Assembly (NCBI GenBank): GCA_006226685.1
Contig: SBGG01000028.1
Coordinates: forward strand, 1-64,000
Source: Sphingomonadales bacterium
Lineage (GTDB): Bacteria > Pseudomonadota > Alphaproteobacteria > Sphingomonadales > Sphingomonadaceae
DNA: 64,000 nucleotides
Direction: 5' to 3'
The position numbers and the translations under genes were made by a program. Below are positions 47,967 through 56,962 of the stretch, piece after piece; within the stretch, counting starts at the first letter, position 1; every line of letters starts with the position of its first letter. The notes beneath the pieces were generated by a model. It saw nothing but the letters and a program-made list of their open reading frames with translations, made no database searches and was not told the origin of the DNA.

Positions 47967-48665
47967 TTATCTGCCCCGTGCCAGTTCCGCGAAATGGACG
48001 GCACGGGTGAAATCCGCATGGCGGCGGGTGCGGCGGGCCAGCGCCTCGTCATCGTCGCCCCATTGTTCGGCCTGCCACAGCTCATCCAGCTCGGCGGCCT
48101 GCCACAAATGCGCCGGATCGAACGCCCGTTCGAGCACGGCGAGACCGATCACCAGCGATCCGCTGAGCGCTACCAGCGGGGAGAGCGTGGCCAGAAGAAA
48201 CGGTTCCTGCGCGGCAGTTACTTCGCGCAGCCGGTCCAGTGTTGCCTGCGGCTGGGTGACGGGGATGATGCCGCTCGTTACCGTGAAGGAGATGTCATAA
48301 CGGCTGCTCGCCCAGTCCAGCAAGGGCTGCCACTGATCTGCCTGCCGCGCCGCCAGTTCGACCGGGCTGTCGGCGCGATAGCAGAGCATGTCGCTTTCGC
48401 CATAGACAGACACGGTTGCCGCAAAAGCCGCCGGATCGGGGGCGATCTGGTCGATGGCCGCATTGGCGAAGCCGGTGAAGGGCATGGAGGCGGGATCGAT
48501 CTTTTCTCCCTGATCCGTCCATTCCTGTGCGACCGCTTGCGCAAGCCGCTCATGCGGCAGGACCAGCGGCGCGCGCGCCGGGGTGCGCACCGGTCGTCCA
48601 TCGAGCGCAATGCCATGACCGCCCTCCTGCGCGACGACGCCGGCCTCCTTGTAGAAACGCTTCAC
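47967..48665 (-). CDS. ATP12 family F1-ATPase assembly chaperone
   Basis: ATP12 chaperones bind the alpha subunit of F1 ATP synthase before assembly. The 232-residue product shows the family parts: RFYKEAGVVAQEGGHGIALDGRPVRTPAR at the start, LAQAVAQEWTDQGEKIDPASMP near residue 43, the SDMLCYRADSPVELAARQADQWQPLLDW segment near 90 and the ALARRTRRHADF C-terminus. In alphaproteobacteria the gene has been kept as in mitochondria. It is last in the crcB-rluC/D-HAD-membrane protein-ATP12 operon and overlaps the small membrane gene by four bases. Confidence 0.92.
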   Translation of the reverse strand: MKRFYKEAGVVAQEGGHGIALDGRPVRTPARAPLVLPHERLAQAVAQEWTDQGEKIDPASMPFTGFANAAIDQIAPDPAAFAATVSVYGESDMLCYRADSPVELAARQADQWQPLLDWASSRYDISFTVTSGIIPVTQPQATLDRLREVTAAQEPFLLATLSPLVALSGSLVIGLAVLERAFDPAHLWQAAELDELWQAEQWGDDDEALARRTRRHADFTRAVHFAELARGR

Positions 48666-48922
48666 GGATTGGGCGTCCGCCAGGCCCGGCTCAGCAGGCG
48701 TGGCACGATGATCGTCTGAAACATGCCGGCGCTGGCGATGATCGCGCCCATGATCTTCGCCTTCTGCCCCGATACGAAGTCGAACTGTTGCAGCATGATG
48801 AGAAAGCCGAAGACAAGGATCACTATGCCGGACAGGCGAAACAGGCTGAGCGCGATGAAGCGCTGCTTCGCGGCCTGTTCGCGCGCCTGACGGTCGGCTT
48901 CGGTCATTTCCGGGTCGGTCAT
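48662..48922 (-). CDS. small membrane protein, hypothetical
   Basis: The 86-residue protein has a polar, acidic-to-basic N-terminus (MTDPEMTEADRQAREQ), two membrane helices (about residues 25-45 and 54-74) and a short basic tail. I recognise no named domain. It overlaps both neighbours by four bases (the HAD gene upstream and ATP12 downstream), so it is translated with them. Position next to ATP12 may hint at a membrane assembly role, but this is inference. Confidence 0.75.
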   Translation of the reverse strand: MTDPEMTEADRQAREQAAKQRFIALSLFRLSGIVILVFGFLIMLQQFDFVSGQKAKIMGAIIASAGMFQTIIVPRLLSRAWRTPNP

Positions 48923-49584
48923 GATGCGGTGATATGGCGTTTGAGGTCGTCCATGTCCACCGCCACGGCGTCGGCCCCGGCGGCGATCAGTTCATCCTCG
49001 GCATGATAGCCCCAGGTGACGCCCAGCGCGCGTGTGCCCGCGTTCACGCCCATTTCCATGTCGAAGCTGGTATCGCCGATCATGACGGTGGTGCCGGGCG
49101 CCGCACCCGCCTCCGCCATGGCCTGCAACGCCATCGACGGGTGCGGCTTGCTCGGGTGGCGGTCTGCGGTCTGGAGTGTCACGAAGCGGTCGATCAGGCC
49201 ATGGCGGGTCAGGCAGAGGTTGAGGCCGCGATCGGATTTGCCGGTGGCGACGCCGAGCATCCAGCCTTCCTCGTCCAGCGCGACGATCAGATCGGCAATG
49301 CCGGGATAAAGCGGTTCGGAAACGCTGTTGTCCCGCCGCATCGCCTGAAAGGCGAGCTTATATTGCCCGGCCATATGGTCGTGAAAATCCGGTTCCGCCT
49401 CGGGCAGCAGCCGCGCCATCGCCAAGGGCAGCGACAGGCCGATCACCGAAAGGATCGCCGGCCGGTCCGGGGGGGCAAGTCTGGCGCTCTCGAAGCTGCG
49501 GCGCATGGCCTCGACAATGTCATGCTGGCTGTCGACCAGTGTGCCGTCGCAATCGAACAGGGCGAGACGATTGGCTGTGCTCAT
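48919..49584 (-). CDS. HAD family phosphatase (phosphoglycolate phosphatase-like)
   Basis: The 221-residue HAD hydrolase has the four motifs: FDCDGTLVDS with the nucleophile Asp (motif I, residues 9-18), VATGKSD (motif II, near 112), KPHPSMAL (motif III Lys, near 147) and MIGDTSFDMEMG (motif IV, near 167). A helical C1 cap is present. It resembles Gph-type phosphatases, but the substrate cannot be fixed. It overlaps the rluC/D-type gene (ATGA) and the small membrane protein gene (ATGA). Confidence 0.92.
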   Translation of the reverse strand: MSTANRLALFDCDGTLVDSQHDIVEAMRRSFESARLAPPDRPAILSVIGLSLPLAMARLLPEAEPDFHDHMAGQYKLAFQAMRRDNSVSEPLYPGIADLIVALDEEGWMLGVATGKSDRGLNLCLTRHGLIDRFVTLQTADRHPSKPHPSMALQAMAEAGAAPGTTVMIGDTSFDMEMGVNAGTRALGVTWGYHAEDELIAAGADAVAVDMDDLKRHITAS

Positions 49585-50879
49585 TTCCTGCCCGGCTTGT
49601 GCGGTGGTCTTTTTTTCTCGGACGTGCCGCCCCGGCTGCGCCGTTCGCCGCGCCGTTCTTTGCGGATGGTCTTGGCGTGCTGGCGCGCGACTTTTTTCGT
49701 TTCCTCTCGGGTGGGGCCGGTTTCGATTTCCTCGTCGAGCGGCAGGTCGCCCGCATGAATGTCGAACCCCAGATCGGTAAGGCTTTCGGTGAAATGAGGC
49801 GGCAGGTCGGCGCGCACGTCGATTCGTCCGCCATCGGGGTGGTCGATGCGGATGCGTCGGGCGTGAAGATGCATTTTGCGGCTGATCGTGCCGGTCAGGA
49901 ACGCTTCCTTGCCGCCATATTTGCCGTCGCCGACAATGGGATGACCGATGGCCGCGAGATGAACGCGAATCTGGTGGGTGCGCCCGGTATAGGGTTGCAG
50001 TTCCAGCCAGCAGGCGCGGTTGCCCGCGCGCTCGATCACGCGATAGCGGGTGCGGGAGGGCAGGCCTTCTTCCTCGTCCACATGCATTTTCTCGCCGCCC
50101 GTACCAGGTTGCTTGGCGAGCGGGAGGTCGATCATGCCGTCCTCGATGCTGGGTACGCCCATGACCAGCGCCCAATAGACTTTGCGCGCGGTGCGGCTGG
50201 AAAAGCTTTTCGCGAAAAAGGCGGCGGCGCGGGCCGAACGGGCGAGCAGCAACGCGCCGCTCGTATCCTTGTCCAGCCGGTGCACCAGCTTCGGCCGGTC
50301 CTCGCGCTCGAAAGCGAGCGCATCGAGCAGGCCGTCGACATGATTGTCGGTCTTGGTGCCGCCCTGAGTCGCGAGGCCGGGCGGCTTGTTGATCACGATC
50401 GCCTGCTCATCCTTGTAGATGACGAGGGCTTGCGCGAACTCCATTTCCTCGTCCGACAACGCCCGGCGCGTCGGGCGGGCGCGGGTGGGTGCGCCGGCGG
50501 CTTCGGGCTGAACCGGCGGGATGCGGATCACCTGTCCTTCTTCGATCCGGTCGCCCGGGGTCGCGCGCGCGCCGTCGACGCGCAACTGCCCGGTGCGCGC
50601 CCAGCGCGAAACCAGCGCGAAGCTGATGTCTGGCAGGTGGCGCTTGAACCAGCGGTCGAGCCGGATGCCGTCATCTTCGGCATGGACGGTGAGGCTGCGG
50701 GCGGGCGCGGCGGCGGCCGGCTTGACGGGTTTCGCCTGCTGCTCGGGTTTCGCGGCAGCGGGCGGGGCCTTGCGGGCGACGCCCTGTCCGCCAGTTTGTC
50801 CGCCGGTCTTTTTGCGCTGGACCGGGGCGCCGGGCGTCCGCTTGCGCGGGGCGGAGGGCTTGCGGGGCGGGTGGCTCAT
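49581..50879 (-). CDS. RluA-family 23S rRNA pseudouridine synthase (RluC/RluD-like)
   Basis: This enzyme converts uridines in 23S rRNA to pseudouridine. The 432-residue product has a Lys/Pro/Ala-rich N-terminal tail (about 1-60), an S4 RNA-binding domain (RLDRWFKRHLPDISFALVSRWA near 73), and the catalytic domain with Asp203 in HRLDKDTSGALLL. LQPYTGRTHQIRVHLAAIGHPI near 325 is the family substrate motif. A second, very basic tail closes the protein. The tails make it longer than the usual 310-330 residues. Which uridines are modified is not clear, so no symbol is given. Confidence 0.9.
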   Translation of the reverse strand: MSHPPRKPSAPRKRTPGAPVQRKKTGGQTGGQGVARKAPPAAAKPEQQAKPVKPAAAAPARSLTVHAEDDGIRLDRWFKRHLPDISFALVSRWARTGQLRVDGARATPGDRIEEGQVIRIPPVQPEAAGAPTRARPTRRALSDEEMEFAQALVIYKDEQAIVINKPPGLATQGGTKTDNHVDGLLDALAFEREDRPKLVHRLDKDTSGALLLARSARAAAFFAKSFSSRTARKVYWALVMGVPSIEDGMIDLPLAKQPGTGGEKMHVDEEEGLPSRTRYRVIERAGNRACWLELQPYTGRTHQIRVHLAAIGHPIVGDGKYGGKEAFLTGTISRKMHLHARRIRIDHPDGGRIDVRADLPPHFTESLTDLGFDIHAGDLPLDEEIETGPTREETKKVARQHAKTIRKERRGERRSRGGTSEKKRPPHKPGRK

Positions 50880-51250
50880 GCGAACGCCCGCATCAGCGTG
50901 AGGCCTGCGAACAGGGCGGCGACTGAGGCAATCACCGAAATCGCCGCGTAAAATCCGGCTAGCGCGACCTGCCCCCGCTCCATCATCAGCACGATTTCGA
51001 GGCTGAATGAGGAAAAGGTGGTGAAGCCGCCCATCAGGCCGACTGCGAGCAACAGCCGGATCGGTTCCCCGCCATGGCCGAAACGCGCCAGCCATCCGGC
51101 GAGCGCACCCATCAGAAAGCCACCGATTACATTGGCGCCGAGCGTCCCATAGGGGAAGGAGAGGCCGAACATATGTCCGGCCAGCCGCCCCAGTTGGTAG
51201 CGGCCCAGCGCGCCGACGGCGCCGCCCAGCATGACGAAAAGACTGTGCAT
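50876..51250 (-). CDS. crcB: fluoride channel CrcB/Fluc
   Basis: CrcB is a small dual-topology fluoride channel that protects cells from fluoride. The 124-residue product has four membrane helices and the conserved GAVGALGRYQLGR near residue 9, PYGTLGANVIGGFLMG near 34 and GLMGGFTTFSSFSLE near 70, with the Phe-box and central sodium-site residues. It is the single-subunit form. It is the first gene of a five-gene operon, overlapping the pseudouridine synthase gene by four bases. No fluoride riboswitch was found upstream. Confidence 0.95.
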   Translation of the reverse strand: MHSLFVMLGGAVGALGRYQLGRLAGHMFGLSFPYGTLGANVIGGFLMGALAGWLARFGHGGEPIRLLLAVGLMGGFTTFSSFSLEIVLMMERGQVALAGFYAAISVIASVAALFAGLTLMRAFA

Positions 51251-51348
51251 TGGCCCGCCCTAGAGGGATTTCGGGCGAAAGGGAACATAGCACCGTCAGG
51301 AAATCGCGGAAAGTCGCGTGGGGGAGCGGCCTTGCCGGTGCGGAGCGA

Positions 51349-52101
51349 TTATCGTACCGGATTGGCGACAAGATCGACCATGACATGGCTACCCTCCACA
51401 GGGCTGAAGCCGATATAATAGCTGCTGCCGTCACGCGGGCGCATACCGTTTAGCGCATGGCGGCCATTTTCTTCCTCATGTTCGACCGAATAGCCCGCGC
51501 GTTTCGCCATGCTGGCATAAAAATCCATCACGTCCTTTTGCGCGCCACCGGTGATGAAGCTGACCGCCCGCAGCAGGCAAGGCCCTTCATCGGTCCCTGC
51601 CGCCTCGATCACATTGGCGCCGGGATAAAGCGGGAATTCCCTCGGCAGGCGCTGCGCCCATTGCATCGCATAGTCGACACGGGCGGTGGAGCATTTGCCG
51701 CCGCCGGTTTTTTGCGCAGCGATACCGTCCAGCGTTACCGGCACTTTGGTCGAGGTGATCGTTTTCGTTACGGCAGGAGCAGAGATTAGTGCGCCGCCGG
51801 CCAGTTTTCGTGCCTGTTCCTTCGCCAGGCGCGGGGGCGGAAGAGGAAGCGTGCCGTTAAGAGGCTGGTCCGATGGCGCGCGCGCATCGCGATCGGCTTC
51901 GTCCGTCCGGTCCGGGCCGGAGGCGACCGGGGCTTCGATCGCCTCGCGCGGAGCCGGATCCGCGGTCCCGTTCGCCAGCGATATGTCAAATGAGGAGGGC
52001 CCCCGGTTTTTCTGCCCATCATCGCACCCGGCAAGCAGGCCGCCCGTGACGCAGAGCGCGGCAAGGGCCGGGGCGGCAAGGACAGAGAGGGGCAGGCGCA
52101 T
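51349..52101 (-). CDS. hypothetical lipoprotein
   Basis: The 250-residue product has a lipoprotein signal with LLAGC (Cys near residue 26), then a long acidic, Ala/Pro-rich linker (to about residue 100) and a folded C-terminal domain with YAMQWAQRLPREFPLYPGANV near 145 and DVMDFYASMAKRAGYSVEHEEENG near 191, a pattern seen in uncharacterised envelope proteins. GAGGA six bases ahead of ATG 52101 supports this start over ATG 52113. Function unknown. Confidence 0.75.
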   Translation of the reverse strand: MRLPLSVLAAPALAALCVTGGLLAGCDDGQKNRGPSSFDISLANGTADPAPREAIEAPVASGPDRTDEADRDARAPSDQPLNGTLPLPPPRLAKEQARKLAGGALISAPAVTKTITSTKVPVTLDGIAAQKTGGGKCSTARVDYAMQWAQRLPREFPLYPGANVIEAAGTDEGPCLLRAVSFITGGAQKDVMDFYASMAKRAGYSVEHEEENGRHALNGMRPRDGSSYYIGFSPVEGSHVMVDLVANPVR

Positions 52102-52396
52102 GGTTTTCCTCATCTGAACATCATGGCGGTGCGGCATATACCCCCATATTCCCGATCATGGTCCCGATATTCGATCCGATCGAATCGGGCGCTCACCGTC
52201 TCCGGTTCGTCGCGTTTGTTCGATCGCGCCGGCATGGTCGGTTCTGGCAGGGGAGGGTTAATTTTCCGTCAGAGTTCAGAAGCTTGCCCCGAAGGATCTG
52301 CCCGGCCGGGCAAGGAGGCCGCGGGCGGGACGGGAAACGGGAGGCCATGCCGAATCCATATTGTAACTGTCGGGACTTTGGATCAGGGCGGGCGGC

Positions 52397-53317
52397 ATGA
52401 CGAACAGCGATCACGATATCCGGCGTGGCTATATCTACGGCATCTCCTGCTATTTCATCTGGGGAGGGTTGCCGATCTATTTCAAACTGATCGAGGATAT
52501 CGGACCGACCGAGGTCGTTGCCCAGCGTGTGGCCTGGTCGGCGCTGTTGCTGCTGGTCGTTGCGCTGGTGCGGCGCGATCTGGCGTCGCTATTCTCGTCC
52601 ATGGCCAATCCGCGTGTCATGGCGGCGCTGAGCGCCAGTGCCCTGCTGATCGGGGTGAACTGGCTCGTCTATGTCTGGGCCACCACACATCAGCATATAT
52701 TGGCGGCCAGCCTCGGTTATTTCCTCAATCCGTTGATCAGTGTCGGGCTGGGCGTCCTCCTGTTGAAGGAGCGATTGCGCCCGATGCAGATGGTGGCGAT
52801 CGGTTTCGCGTTGCTGGGCGTGGTGATGCTGGCGCTCTCGGCGCTCGATACCTTGTGGATCAGCGTGGTGCTGGCGCTCAGCTTCGCGCTCTATGGCCTT
52901 ATCCGCAAGGTAACGCCGGTGGAGGCCCTGCCCGGGCTGACCATCGAAACGCTGTTGCTGCTTCCTTTCGCCGTGCCATATCTGCTGTGGCTGATGGCCG
53001 ACGGGACGATGGCATTTGGTCACCGTCCGCTGTCGACTATATTGGTACCGTTGCTGGGGCTGGTGACGTCCGTTCCGCTGGTGCTGTTCGCGCAGGCCGC
53101 GCGGCGCCTGCCGCTTGCGACGATCGGGGTGCTGCAATATCTGGCGCCATCGCTCCAGTTTCTGGCTGGCTACCTGCTCTATGGCGAGACGCTGGACAGC
53201 ACCCGGTTGCTCAGTTTCGTTGCGATCTGGATCGGGCTTGCCATCTTTACCCATGACGCCTTGAGCGGGTTATGGCAGCGGCGGGGGGCGGAGCGGCGCG
53301 CGCAAAACGCGGAGTAA
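52397..53317 (+). CDS. rarD: RarD family EamA transporter
   Basis: The 306-residue inner-membrane protein has ten helices in the DMT/EamA layout and the RarD-type start GYIYGISCYFIWGGLPIYFKL. NWLVYVWATTHQHILAASLGYFLNPL near residue 93 and ALYGLIRKVTPVEALPGLTIETLLLLP near 162 are typical of RarD, the protein long annotated as chloramphenicol-sensitive. Substrate unknown. It is convergent with tlpA, with 21 bases between stops. Confidence 0.9.
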   Translation: MTNSDHDIRRGYIYGISCYFIWGGLPIYFKLIEDIGPTEVVAQRVAWSALLLLVVALVRRDLASLFSSMANPRVMAALSASALLIGVNWLVYVWATTHQHILAASLGYFLNPLISVGLGVLLLKERLRPMQMVAIGFALLGVVMLALSALDTLWISVVLALSFALYGLIRKVTPVEALPGLTIETLLLLPFAVPYLLWLMADGTMAFGHRPLSTILVPLLGLVTSVPLVLFAQAARRLPLATIGVLQYLAPSLQFLAGYLLYGETLDSTRLLSFVAIWIGLAIFTHDALSGLWQRRGAERRAQNAE

Positions 53318-53338
53318 GGGTTCGAGCGATCCGATCTC

Positions 53339-54007
53339 TCAGCCGCCCATCGCTTCCGCGATCAGGGCCTTGGCCTCATCCCCTTCCCAGTCGAGCGCGC
53401 CGGTCACGCGGGCAATTTCCTTGCCCTGCGCGTCATAAAGCACGCTGGTGGGGAGCAGGCCGGTACCATAGTGAAAGCCGAACTGGTTTTCCGGGTCCAG
53501 CCATGGCTTGATATGTCGGAACCCCTTGGCGTTGAAAAAGGGCACGACCTTGTCCGCCCCCATGCTGTCCTGCGAAATGGTGAGGACCTCCAGCCCGTCC
53601 TTCGCTCCGTTCTTCCCATAGGTTCCGGCGATCCGATCGAGTTGCGGCATTTCGGCGACGCAGGGCGCACACCATGTCGCCCACAGGTTGATGAGAATCG
53701 GCCGCCCCGCAAACCGTTTCAGTGTCACATCCTGCGCCTTCTCATCGGAAAAGACGAAATCGGGCAGCGGGCTTCCCGCCTTGCCGCGATCGATGCTGTA
53801 GCTTTTGCCGGGGGCCTTTCCGGTGCCGGACGCCACCTCGCCTGCCGTGACTTCGCCCGAACTGACTTCACCGGCGGTGGAGCCGGAGCTAAGTTCGTCC
53901 GGGTTCGCGGCATTGGCTTGCCCGTTTTGCGCGGAACGCTTATCGCATCCCCCCAGAACCACGCCCAGCAGGAGCAGAGAGATTAGCGACCGGGACGAAC
54001 AGGACAT
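53339..54007 (-). CDS. TlpA family thiol:disulphide oxidoreductase lipoprotein
   Basis: The 222-residue product is anchored by a lipoprotein signal with the Cys at residue 21 (VVLGGC). A Ser/Gly/Glu-rich linker with repeating GEV units ([17 protein letters not shown] at residues 45-61) leads to a periplasmic thioredoxin fold. The active site is Cys113 and Cys116 in ATWCAPC, as in TlpA/ResA reductases that keep cytochrome c or copper-site cysteines reduced. The later cis-Pro loop is LLPTSVLYD. The start codon overlaps the argH start on the other strand. Confidence 0.9.
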   Translation of the reverse strand: MSCSSRSLISLLLLGVVLGGCDKRSAQNGQANAANPDELSSGSTAGEVSSGEVTAGEVASGTGKAPGKSYSIDRGKAGSPLPDFVFSDEKAQDVTLKRFAGRPILINLWATWCAPCVAEMPQLDRIAGTYGKNGAKDGLEVLTISQDSMGADKVVPFFNAKGFRHIKPWLDPENQFGFHYGTGLLPTSVLYDAQGKEIARVTGALDWEGDEAKALIAEAMGG

Positions 54008-55406
54008 GACGGCTGGCTCCAACAGCATGTGGGGCGGGCGCTTCGCCGAAGGGCCCGCGGCGGTGATGCGGGAGATAAACGCGTCCATCCCCTTCGACAA
54101 GCGCTTGTGGAAGCAGGACATAGCCGGATCGAAGGCGCATGTCGCGATGCTGGCCACGCGCGGGATCGTCTCGGGCGAGGATGCGCAGGCGATTACCGAA
54201 GGGCTTAATCGCATCGCTGCCGAATATGAAGCGAACGGCGTGCCGGTGAATATGGACCTTGAGGATATTCACATGGTCACCGAGTCGCGGCTGGCCGAAC
54301 TGATCGGCCCGGCCGCCGGGCGGCTCCACACCGCGCGCAGCCGCAACGATCAGGTCGCGACCGATTTCAAGCTGTGGGTGCGCGATGCGATCGACGAGGT
54401 GGACGCGGGGCTCGCCGCGTTGCAGGGCGCGCTCGTCGCCCGCGCCGCGGACCATGCCGACAGCGTGATGCCCGGCTTCACCCATCTTCAGAGCGCGCAG
54501 CCGGTGACGCTCGGTCATCATCTGATGGCCTATTATGAGATGCTGAAGCGCGACCGCAGCCGCTTCGCCGATGCGCGGGCGCGCCTCAACCGTTCGCCGC
54601 TGGGCGCGGCTGCGCTGGCCGGAACGGGGTTCCCGACCGACCGGTTCATGACGGCGGCGGCGCTCGGCTTTGACGGGCCGACCGATAACAGCCTCGATTC
54701 GGTGTCAGATCGCGACTTCGCGCTCGATTATCTGATGGCGGCGACGCAGGTGGCGCTGCACCTGTCGCGTCTGGCCGAGGAATTCATCATCTGGGCGAGC
54801 CAGCCCTTCGGTTTCGTCAAGTTGCCCGATGCCTATTCGACCGGCAGTTCGATCATGCCGCAGAAGCGCAACCCGGATGCGGCGGAGCTGGTGCGCGGCC
54901 ATGCCGGGCGGATCATGGGATGCATGACGAGCCTGTGCGTCACGATGAAGGGCCTGCCGCTCGCCTATTCCAAGGATATGCAGGATGACAAGCCGCCGGT
55001 GTTCGAGGCGCATGACCTGCTGGGCCTGTGCATCGCGGCGATGGCGGGCATGGTCGAAACGGTCACTTTCCGCACCGACCGGATGCGGGCGCTGGCCGAA
55101 AGCGGTTTCGCCACCGCGACCGATCTCGCCGACTGGCTGGTGCGGGAGGCGGACGTGCCCTTCCGCGAGGCGCACCATATCACCGGACGCGCGGTCAAGC
55201 TGGCCGAGGAAAAAGGCACGCAGCTTGCGGGCCTGTCGCTGGAGGAGCTTCGGGGCATCGATCCGCGCATCCATGACGGCATTTACGATGTGCTGACGGT
55301 CGATGCATCGGTGGCGAGCCGGATGAGCCATGGCGGCACCGCGCCTGCGCAGGTGCGCGCCCGCATCGAGCAGGCGCGCGCCGAACTGGCGGGAGAGAGT
55401 GTATGA
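54006..55406 (+). CDS. argH: argininosuccinate lyase
   Basis: ArgH splits argininosuccinate to arginine and fumarate, the last step of arginine synthesis. The 466-residue product shows the fumarase/aspartase superfamily marks: [12 protein letters not shown] at the start, [16 protein letters not shown] near residue 112, TGFPTDR near 205, and the signature [12 protein letters not shown] near 282 with the catalytic Ser. ATG 54006 overlaps the divergent tlpA start by two bases; ATG 54027 is a shorter option. Four-base overlap with the next lipoprotein gene suggests one transcript running into lysA. Confidence 0.96.
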   Translation: MTAGSNSMWGGRFAEGPAAVMREINASIPFDKRLWKQDIAGSKAHVAMLATRGIVSGEDAQAITEGLNRIAAEYEANGVPVNMDLEDIHMVTESRLAELIGPAAGRLHTARSRNDQVATDFKLWVRDAIDEVDAGLAALQGALVARAADHADSVMPGFTHLQSAQPVTLGHHLMAYYEMLKRDRSRFADARARLNRSPLGAAALAGTGFPTDRFMTAAALGFDGPTDNSLDSVSDRDFALDYLMAATQVALHLSRLAEEFIIWASQPFGFVKLPDAYSTGSSIMPQKRNPDAAELVRGHAGRIMGCMTSLCVTMKGLPLAYSKDMQDDKPPVFEAHDLLGLCIAAMAGMVETVTFRTDRMRALAESGFATATDLADWLVREADVPFREAHHITGRAVKLAEEKGTQLAGLSLEELRGIDPRIHDGIYDVLTVDASVASRMSHGGTAPAQVRARIEQARAELAGESV

Positions 55407-55651
55407 GGCCTGTTCCGGCGATCGCGGCGACAGCGATACTGATGGTTGCCCTGTCGGCCTGCGGATCGCGCATGCCGCTCACCGGGAAACCGGGGGCGCA
55501 GCCAGTGCCGGTGGCGCGAGGCGCGGACAGGCCCGAAACGCCGGCCGAACTGATGCAGCCGGAGATGCAGTCGCGCCCGGACCGCAGCGCCGAACCGCTC
55601 AAACGATCCCAGAAACGCGAGGATGATCCGTTCGATCTGCCGCCCCGCTAA
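55403..55651 (+). CDS. small LptM-like lipoprotein
   Basis: The 82-residue product has a lipoprotein signal ending LSACG (Cys near residue 20) and a short Pro- and Arg-rich tail without domain structure. Tiny lipoproteins placed between argH and lysA are common in proteobacteria, and one such protein is the LPS translocon factor LptM; here the match is by size and position only. Its start overlaps the argH stop by four bases (ATGA). Confidence 0.75.
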   Translation: MRPVPAIAATAILMVALSACGSRMPLTGKPGAQPVPVARGADRPETPAELMQPEMQSRPDRSAEPLKRSQKREDDPFDLPPR

Positions 55652-55685
55652 ACCTTGCCCCGATATAACCGGATTTCACCAGACC

Positions 55686-56948
55686 ATGGATCATTTTGAC
55701 TATCGCGACGGCCTGCTTCACGCCGAAAATGTACCGGTGACGGCCATTGCCGAGGCTGTTGGCACGCCTGTTTATATTTATTCCCGCGCGACGCTGGAAC
55801 GACATGCGCAGGTGTTCAAGGCGGCGCTGGCAAAGCTGCCGCGCACCCATATCGCTTTCGCGATCAAGGCCAATCCCAATATCGCGGTGCTGAAGGTGCT
55901 GGCGAAGCAGGGTTTCGGTGCCGATGTCGTTTCGGGCGGAGAGATCGCCCGTGCGCTGGCGGCAGGGATGAAGGCGGAGGACATCGTCTTCTCCGGTGTC
56001 GGTAAGACCCGCGCCGAACTGCATTATGGTCTTGATGTCGGGATCGGCCAGTTCAATCTGGAGCTGGAGGAAGAAGGCGCGGTGCTGGCCGAAATGGCGC
56101 ATGGCATGGGCAAGACCGCCTCGGCGGTGCTGCGGGTCAACCCCGATGTCGATGCTGGAACCCATGCGAAAATTTCGACCGGCAAGTCGGAAAACAAGTT
56201 CGGCGTGCCGATCAGCGAGGCGCGGGCGATATTCGACCGGCTTTCGGGCCAGCCCGGCCTCAATCTGCGGGGGATCGCCTGCCATATCGGCAGTCAGCTT
56301 TTCGATCTCGGGCCGCTAGAGGCCGCCTATCGCCGCATTGGCGATCTGGTCGCGGAATTGCGCGCGGCGGGCCACAGCATCGACCGGGTCGATCTGGGCG
56401 GTGGTCTGGGCGTGCCCTATGAACGGGCGAAGGTGCCGCCCAGTCCCGCCGAATATGGCGAGATGGTCGAGCGCGTGACCAAAGACTGGGACGTGACCCT
56501 GATGTTCGAGCCGGGCCGCGTGATCGTCGGCAATGCGGGCGTGTTGCTGACCCGCGTCATCTGGGTGAAGCCGGGCGTCGTCCATCCCTATGTGATCGTC
56601 GATGCGGCGATGAACGATCTGGCCCGTCCGGCCATGTATGATGCCTGGCATGATTTCGAAGCGGTCGCCCCCACCGGGGAGAAGATGGTCGCGAACATCG
56701 CCGGTCCGGTGTGCGAGACGGGCGATACCTTCGCGATGAACCGCAGTATCGATGTCGTGAAGGCGGGCGATCTCGGCGTGTTCCGCACCGCCGGGGCCTA
56801 TGGCGCGACGATGGCGAGCACCTATAACAGCCGTGCGCTGGTGCCCGAGGTGATGGTCGATGGCGACAAATTCGCCGTGGTCGCCGACCGGATCGCACCT
56901 GAGGCGATTATTGCCGCCGAGCGCGTGCCGGACTGGTTGCAGGACTGA
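55686..56948 (+). CDS. lysA: diaminopimelate decarboxylase
   Basis: LysA decarboxylates meso-diaminopimelate to lysine, using PLP. The 420-residue fold-type III enzyme has the Schiff-base Lys in FAIKANPNIAVLKVL near residue 60, the GSQLFDLGPLEAAYRR segment near 201, the glycine loop DLGGGLGVPYE near 238, the FEPGRVIVGNAG phosphate region near 275 and the partner-subunit motif CETGDTF near 342. ATG 55686 fits the family. It is 34 bases after the small lipoprotein gene. Confidence 0.96.
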   Translation: MDHFDYRDGLLHAENVPVTAIAEAVGTPVYIYSRATLERHAQVFKAALAKLPRTHIAFAIKANPNIAVLKVLAKQGFGADVVSGGEIARALAAGMKAEDIVFSGVGKTRAELHYGLDVGIGQFNLELEEEGAVLAEMAHGMGKTASAVLRVNPDVDAGTHAKISTGKSENKFGVPISEARAIFDRLSGQPGLNLRGIACHIGSQLFDLGPLEAAYRRIGDLVAELRAAGHSIDRVDLGGGLGVPYERAKVPPSPAEYGEMVERVTKDWDVTLMFEPGRVIVGNAGVLLTRVIWVKPGVVHPYVIVDAAMNDLARPAMYDAWHDFEAVAPTGEKMVANIAGPVCETGDTFAMNRSIDVVKAGDLGVFRTAGAYGATMASTYNSRALVPEVMVDGDKFAVVADRIAPEAIIAAERVPDWLQD

Positions 56949-56962
56949 AAGGCGACTGATCC

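Noticed and set aside
51251-51348. A fluoride riboswitch upstream of crcB
   Set aside because: I looked for the conserved aptamer blocks upstream of crcB and did not find them.
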